From Stieleria sp. JC731 (GTDB lineage Bacteria > Planctomycetota > Planctomycetia > Pirellulales > Pirellulaceae): DNA of 64,000 nucleotides. The DNA lies in NCBI RefSeq assembly GCF_020966635.1, contig NZ_JAJKFQ010000001.1, positions 682,001 to 746,000 on the forward strand. The letters run 5' to 3'. This document shows, piece by piece, positions 59,736 to 64,000 of this stretch; the first letter of the stretch is position 1; every line of letters begins with the position of its first letter. Under the pieces are notes generated by a model that was not told where the DNA came from, did no database searches, and saw only the letters and a program-made list of their open reading frames with translations. The translations under genes were made by a program, and so were the position numbers.

Positions 59736-62642
59736 TTAACGACTGCGTCGCCGACAGAGCCCACCCGATATGGTTGCGACGCATAGCAATAAGGCTGCAG
59801 AAGGTTCTGGGATTGCCGTGACCGTTGTGCTAAACCCAAGGCCAAAACTGTTGTTGATGTCGCTGCTGGACCAATTGATCTGCATCGTCAAGGATCGGTC
59901 AGCATCGGAAAGTTCGTCAAGAACCAGTTCGTTTGCAAAGAACGTTTCGGCCTCCGATGCATTTGCAAAATTCCATTGGTGATCACTTAACTGTGTGCCG
60001 ATGACGACTTCCATCGTGTCAAAGCCATTGCCGGTCGTGTTGAAACTGCTCCACTGAATGCTCGCCCGAGACGCGTCAACGACATCTTTGAAATCGAGAG
60101 TCGTCGAAATCATCGCGTTGACCGAAGTCAAAACATTTGTCGGATGGCTGGCGCCGATTTGGCCAGAGATCACAAGCGAGTCTTGTGCCGACAATGGCAT
60201 CGCCTCTGATGCCGGTGCCAATTCTCCCGACGAAAGTGATACGAGCGAAGCCATGGGGCTTGAAACCGCCGTGGAAGTCACTTCGATGATGGAAAACACA
60301 TTTGCGTTCGAAGTGAAATTTGTTGTCCCGTCATTGGCAACAATCGTTTCCACCGAAGTCAAACCGTGGACGTCAGCGGTAATCTGACTTCGAATTTGGA
60401 TCACATCATCATTGGAAACTCCGAGTTCGCCGCGGACCGTTTTGGCTGTCGCATCGACGGTGCCTGTTAGCCCATCTCCCGTCGCTTTCGCCTGGGCGAT
60501 TCGCCCTTCTGCTGAACTGACGCTGTAGGCATCGCCTTGGTTGGTGATTGCGGTAGCTTCGGCGACAGCGATTCCACTTCGTGAAGAGAGATACCGACTA
60601 TCAAATCCATATCCAAAACCCCCGATGGCTTCCGAGTAGGCTTCGGCGTATTGGCCTAATGCCTGTGATGTTGCCAGCGAACTGGCAGACGCGGAAGCAT
60701 CATAAGCGTTGCCTCCCATTTCACTGCCGTCAACCGTTTGGCCGCCGTCTCCACCAAAGCCATAAGCATAGGCATAGCTTTCCGCGTTGGTTGACGTTGC
60801 TGTCGCATCCGCTGCACCACTTGCCCCTTGTCCGCCTGTTGCACCTGCCGTTCCTGTGCCGCCATAACCACCGCCAGCCGACGCGAGTGCCGTAGCCGCC
60901 CCGGTGTTTGATAACACAACACTGCTTTCACCTGATGCTCCGTCACCAGCGACTCCGCTGGTGTGATTGCGATCGCCACCGCTTCCGCCGTAGGCATAAG
61001 ACCAAAGGGTCGAATCGATGTTGTCGTTGTTCGCTGAAAGCGTCCCTTTAGCGGATCCGGCAGAGCCGATCGCTCCGCTTCCTAGATTGCTTTGATATCC
61101 GACGTTACCTGCGTCACCGCCGTAGACAGATTGTTCGACAAAAGTGTCGCCGTTGACATCGGTTGAATGCGCGGTGACTTGGTTGAGCACTTCGACCGAA
61201 GCACCATTGCCAGAGTTGCCGGTCCCACCAATGACATCACCACCGCCGCCACCTTGATAGTAGCCATAGGCGGATGCTGATCCAGTTGTTGTCGTTGCCG
61301 AAACCGTTCCGCCTGCGGTGCCGCCATTTCCACCACTGCCGTTGATGTCACCAAACGCCAATCCGCCTTCGCCACCAAACGCATAGCCTTCCATCGATAC
61401 ATCGGAACCGCTTGAGGTGGTCGCAGAAAGTTGCAGTTGAGCGACACCGCCAGTCCCGCCGACACCAAGGCCAGAATCAATCCAGCCGCCGTCGCCCGCC
61501 CAAGCAACATCGTACGAATCGATCATGCCACTGATGGTTTCGAGGACGGTGGTCGCGGTCACGTTTCCACCTAGTCCACCGCTCGCTCCACCCGCAGCGT
61601 TACCTGCCGCTCCGGCTCTGGTTTCACTGTAGTGATAAAGATCACCGCTTTGCGAAATGTTAGCTTCGATCGCGGCGTTTCCTCCGTTGCCTGAAAGTCC
61701 AGATGAATGATTCCGCGAACCGCCGCCACCGGCGTTGGAGTAAAAGTTGAAATTGGCAGCCGTAGCGTCCACGCTTCTGGTCAGTTCATTCGTCGAACTG
61801 CCACCATCGCCAGCCAAACCGGCTTGGGCGTGACCTCCCGAGCCTGCAAAGATCGTTTGCGAAAGACTTATCTCACCACCTGGATCAACAGTCGCGTCAA
61901 CCGCGTTTCTTAAAACCGCATTACCTCCATGGCCACCGTTGCCGGTTCCGACGCCGTCACCACCGCTGCCGCTTTGAGCTTCGGCTAAGGAGTTTGCTTC
62001 GGTGACACCAAAGGCGGACGCAGTGATGTCGATCAGCGACGCGTCTTGTCCTGCACCACCCAGCCCGTTTCCACTCAGCGCGTTTCCACCGTTACCAGCG
62101 ATCACGGTTAAGGCCGCACGTGCTTCACCATCCGTTGAGATCGCAATGGCGCCTTGAGCGTCGGCTATCGCAATCCCACCATCACCTCCGTTTCCACCAC
62201 TGCCGTCAATCCCTGTGCCCATCGCTTGTCCACCGGCGCCTCCATCACCGCCATTGCCAGCGATGATGTTTAGGTCGGCAACGCTTCGTCCACTTCCTTC
62301 AGACCGGATGCTACCGCTTGCCGTCCCGCCCATCGCACCATTTCCGCCGTCGCCACCGTCAAAGCCATCGGAGATCGCATTGCCTCCGTTACCTCCTGAT
62401 CCGCCGTTGCCAGCTGCCAGTCCGCGATAGAGTTCACCGATCCCATTGATGAAATCAGTGATCGCGGTGCCAAGCGTTCCGTCACCACCGTCGGTACCAG
62501 GGTCTGCATCGGTTCCGGCGGCTCCGTTGTCGCCATCGCTTGCGGTGGTTGTTATCCGCTGGGCCGATGCCGGCATGGCGATAGTGCACAGCAATAGCAG
62601 CAGCGCAAGCCGATTGAAAACAGTTCCAATGTTGAAAGACAT
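59736..62642 (-). CDS. Glycine-rich extracellular repeat protein with PEP-CTERM sorting signal
   Basis: A 968-residue protein. A signal peptide (LALLLLLCTIAMPASAQ) is followed by about 700 residues in which Gly-rich loops (GGNGGSGGNGG, GGDGGNGAMGG) alternate with short Ala/Ser/Thr-rich strands (SAYGYYQGG, ESYAYAYGFGG), roughly every 50-60 residues. A non-repetitive C-terminal domain of about 200 residues follows. The end, IPEPSAALLLCVATISGGLCRRRSR by type, is a PEP-CTERM signal: PEP motif, hydrophobic segment, basic tail. Exosortase processing and matrix or surface location are inferred from the family. The ATG at 62642 gives the signal peptide; the frame is open to 62786. Confidence 0.85.
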   Translation of the reverse strand: MSFNIGTVFNRLALLLLLCTIAMPASAQRITTTASDGDNGAAGTDADPGTDGGDGTLGTAITDFINGIGELYRGLAAGNGGSGGNGGNAISDGFDGGDGGNGAMGGTASGSIRSEGSGRSVADLNIIAGNGGDGGAGGQAMGTGIDGSGGNGGDGGIAIADAQGAIAISTDGEARAALTVIAGNGGNALSGNGLGGAGQDASLIDITASAFGVTEANSLAEAQSGSGGDGVGTGNGGHGGNAVLRNAVDATVDPGGEISLSQTIFAGSGGHAQAGLAGDGGSSTNELTRSVDATAANFNFYSNAGGGGSRNHSSGLSGNGGNAAIEANISQSGDLYHYSETRAGAAGNAAGGASGGLGGNVTATTVLETISGMIDSYDVAWAGDGGWIDSGLGVGGTGGVAQLQLSATTSSGSDVSMEGYAFGGEGGLAFGDINGSGGNGGTAGGTVSATTTTGSASAYGYYQGGGGGDVIGGTGNSGNGASVEVLNQVTAHSTDVNGDTFVEQSVYGGDAGNVGYQSNLGSGAIGSAGSAKGTLSANNDNIDSTLWSYAYGGSGGDRNHTSGVAGDGASGESSVVLSNTGAATALASAGGGYGGTGTAGATGGQGASGAADATATSTNAESYAYAYGFGGDGGQTVDGSEMGGNAYDASASASSLATSQALGQYAEAYSEAIGGFGYGFDSRYLSSRSGIAVAEATAITNQGDAYSVSSAEGRIAQAKATGDGLTGTVDATAKTVRGELGVSNDDVIQIRSQITADVHGLTSVETIVANDGTTNFTSNANVFSIIEVTSTAVSSPMASLVSLSSGELAPASEAMPLSAQDSLVISGQIGASHPTNVLTSVNAMISTTLDFKDVVDASRASIQWSSFNTTGNGFDTMEVVIGTQLSDHQWNFANASEAETFFANELVLDELSDADRSLTMQINWSSSDINNSFGLGFSTTVTAIPEPSAALLLCVATISGGLCRRRSR
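60400..62560 (-). repeat. Gly-rich loop / Ala-Ser strand repeats of the PEP-CTERM protein
   Basis: About a dozen imperfect units of 50-60 residues, each with a GGxGGxxxxGxxGxGGxA loop and an alternating Ala/Ser/Thr strand that often contains a YAYGG or VYGG turn. The unit length varies. The look is that of a beta-helix or other repeat fold with glycine-rich turns, superficially like mycobacterial PE_PGRS proteins. Confidence 0.7.
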
Positions 62643-62865
62643 GTTTGAAGGGGCCGCCTGGTGAGTCGTCTTGATCGAATGGTCGAGCGTTCGTGGGAAT
62701 CTTCGGTGATGTTCTAGCCGATTCGAGTTCGTCAAAAGGCAAAATATCTGCTTCGGCTGGTGGCCAACATGATGGCACAAGGCCACTTCGATCGCACAGA
62801 ATTTGGCGTGAATTTGCCAGTTGAGATGTGGTGTATCGAAACGACCTCGGTTCTTTGCTGACGTG

Positions 62866-64000
62866 TTATTGCCGTGGCGAGTCAGCTTGGGTTAGTTCGT
62901 CGAGACGCTTTTCAATGACAGATTTATTGATTTCGCTGACTCGGCTGAGAAGTTCACGCAAGTAGGATTGGTCGTCGAGCAATCCGGTCCTAAGGATCAT
63001 CTTGTCGATCTCTTTGTCGCCGATATTCGTCTTCTTTTGGATCTCTTGGATTCTGGCGACGACTTCTGCGGAGTCGATGTCGCCCAGTTCGATTTCATCG
63101 AGCATGATTGAGAAACGATCGACGTTTTCGGAAAGTTGGCGAAACGCATTTTGACGCTGCCCAAAGCTTCCACTTTCCATCTTTTTCAAAAGCTGCTCGA
63201 ATTCGTCGCGAGCATTGGCGCTGTCATGTTTGAGCATTTCGATGATGCGATTGCCAATGTGCAAATTGAATCGTGTGATGGGCGGCAGGATGCCATAGGA
63301 CCTCAGGTGAGGCACGAAATCTTGCTCGATGACATCGGGATGTTGCGAGTAAAGTTCGGCAAATGAATCCGCTTCCAGAATCTTGGCCTCTTCAGCGATA
63401 TCAACCCAGCGAACCTTTCCATCGGGATGTTGCTCGAGCTGAACAAATCGATCTCCGATGATACGGATCAGCAGTTCATTGTCCGTGTTGTATCGCAACA
63501 GCATGATCTGTTGTTCGGTTGTTGTCAGTTCTCGCATGTAGAAACTGAATTGCTGCTCGGTCTTTTCCAAAGCAGCATCGAAGTTTCCTGAAGTGAATTT
63601 TAACTTCTTGGCGTTCGGAATCATGAAAGCAGACGCGATCGTCCGCATCGGATTGTCGCTTGCAACTTGCTGCAAATTTTGAAACAGCAGAAATACTGGT
63701 TCGGCTTCGAGGTATCGTTTTTTCTGATAGTCGAATGTACGATCCTCGTCTGGTAATTCAACTTTTCGCGACGTCAGCTCCGCAGTAACCTGAGCATCGA
63801 TTTGTGAAAGAGATTTCGCGGCGAACGGTTGATTCCAGTGGTCGGCATCCAGCTTTAGCAGGCCACCTTCCCACTGCAGTCGCAGCAATCGGCTGATTGG
63901 GGTTCGGAAATATTGCAGCTTCGCATCGTCAGCGAACGCGTTTGCCGGGCCGGTTTCGGTTTCAGTCGGTTTGGCAAAATGGAAACACGAGCGATGGCGA
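62866..64000 (-). CDS. Unrecognised protein, 5' end beyond the window
   Basis: The frame stays open past the TTG at 63888 to the right edge, so the N-terminus lies outside. More than 370 residues are visible. The protein is rich in charged residues and helices, with little hydrophobic content and no Cys cluster. Recognisable stretches are EQQFSFYMRELTTTEQQIML, VPHLRSYGILPPITRFN and a C-terminal coiled part ending LDELTQADSPRQ. I do not recognise a family. It lies 223 bp upstream of the PEP-CTERM gene on the same strand. Confidence 0.75.
   Translation of the reverse strand, partial: RHRSCFHFAKPTETETGPANAFADDAKLQYFRTPISRLLRLQWEGGLLKLDADHWNQPFAAKSLSQIDAQVTAELTSRKVELPDEDRTFDYQKKRYLEAEPVFLLFQNLQQVASDNPMRTIASAFMIPNAKKLKFTSGNFDAALEKTEQQFSFYMRELTTTEQQIMLLRYNTDNELLIRIIGDRFVQLEQHPDGKVRWVDIAEEAKILEADSFAELYSQHPDVIEQDFVPHLRSYGILPPITRFNLHIGNRIIEMLKHDSANARDEFEQLLKKMESGSFGQRQNAFRQLSENVDRFSIMLDEIELGDIDSAEVVARIQEIQKKTNIGDKEIDKMILRTGLLDDQSYLRELLSRVSEINKSVIEKRLDELTQADSPRQ

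Overview
The window looks like part of a chromosome from a planctomycete, probably the Pirellulaceae (Rhodopirellula and relatives). The evidence is indirect but consistent: a giant secreted mosaic protein with dockerin-like, Ig-like, VCBS and Hint domains; PknB-type kinases with DWG in place of DFG; a secreted PQQ beta-propeller; a PEP-CTERM protein; a DUF885 protein; a DUF3311/sodium-symporter pair; a type II glutamine synthetase; and moderate GC content. No phage, IS element, CRISPR, rRNA or tRNA was seen. LAYOUT: The left third (1-21809) is one gene that starts before the window and encodes more than 7,260 residues. In order it carries an RHS-like N-terminal module, a PPC-like module plus dockerin, a second dockerin, a long block of Ig-like modules, VCBS/cadherin-like repeats, a NxxGxxxF propeller-like section and a PKD domain. 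About 54 copies of a 46-residue Ser/Thr/Gln/Asn-rich repeat follow, then a Hint autoprocessing domain, a hydrophobic Gly/Ala-rich stretch, and the opening block of a second Hint domain that is cut short. From 21.9 to 24 kb a COG0523 metallochaperone GTPase and a Fur/Zur-type repressor are divergent, probably a zinc-homeostasis pair. From 24 to 32 kb lie a Ser/Thr kinase with C-terminal helical repeats, an FHA-GGDEF diguanylate cyclase, a TonB-dependent receptor and a convergent secreted PQQ propeller. From 32 to 39 kb are a small helical protein of unknown function, type II glutamine synthetase with a clear terminator and a long non-coding upstream region rich in inverted repeats, a ClpP-class/NfeD membrane protease, and a hotdog-methyltransferase fusion. 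From 39 to 47.5 kb a 1,993-residue signalling hybrid (pseudokinase, AAA ATPase, TPR-like, GAF, histidine kinase, receiver, HPt) converges on RlmKL, a bifunctional 23S rRNA methyltransferase whose RlmL half has an altered catalytic motif. From 48 to 56 kb are DUF3311 plus a sodium/solute symporter, then an overlapping outer-membrane pair (OprP-like porin and an oversized TolC-like lipoprotein) and a secreted alpha/beta hydrolase. From 56 to 64 kb are RibBA, a DUF885 protein, a glycine-rich PEP-CTERM repeat protein and an unrecognised protein running off the right edge. The genes are mostly single units in alternating directions. Convergent pairs are often separated by hairpins, and only the porin/TolC pair and the DUF3311/symporter pair look translationally coupled. 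The strongest candidate for a poorly described system is the giant Hint-bearing repeat protein and its truncated second Hint. All calls are from reading the sequence; no database search was run.
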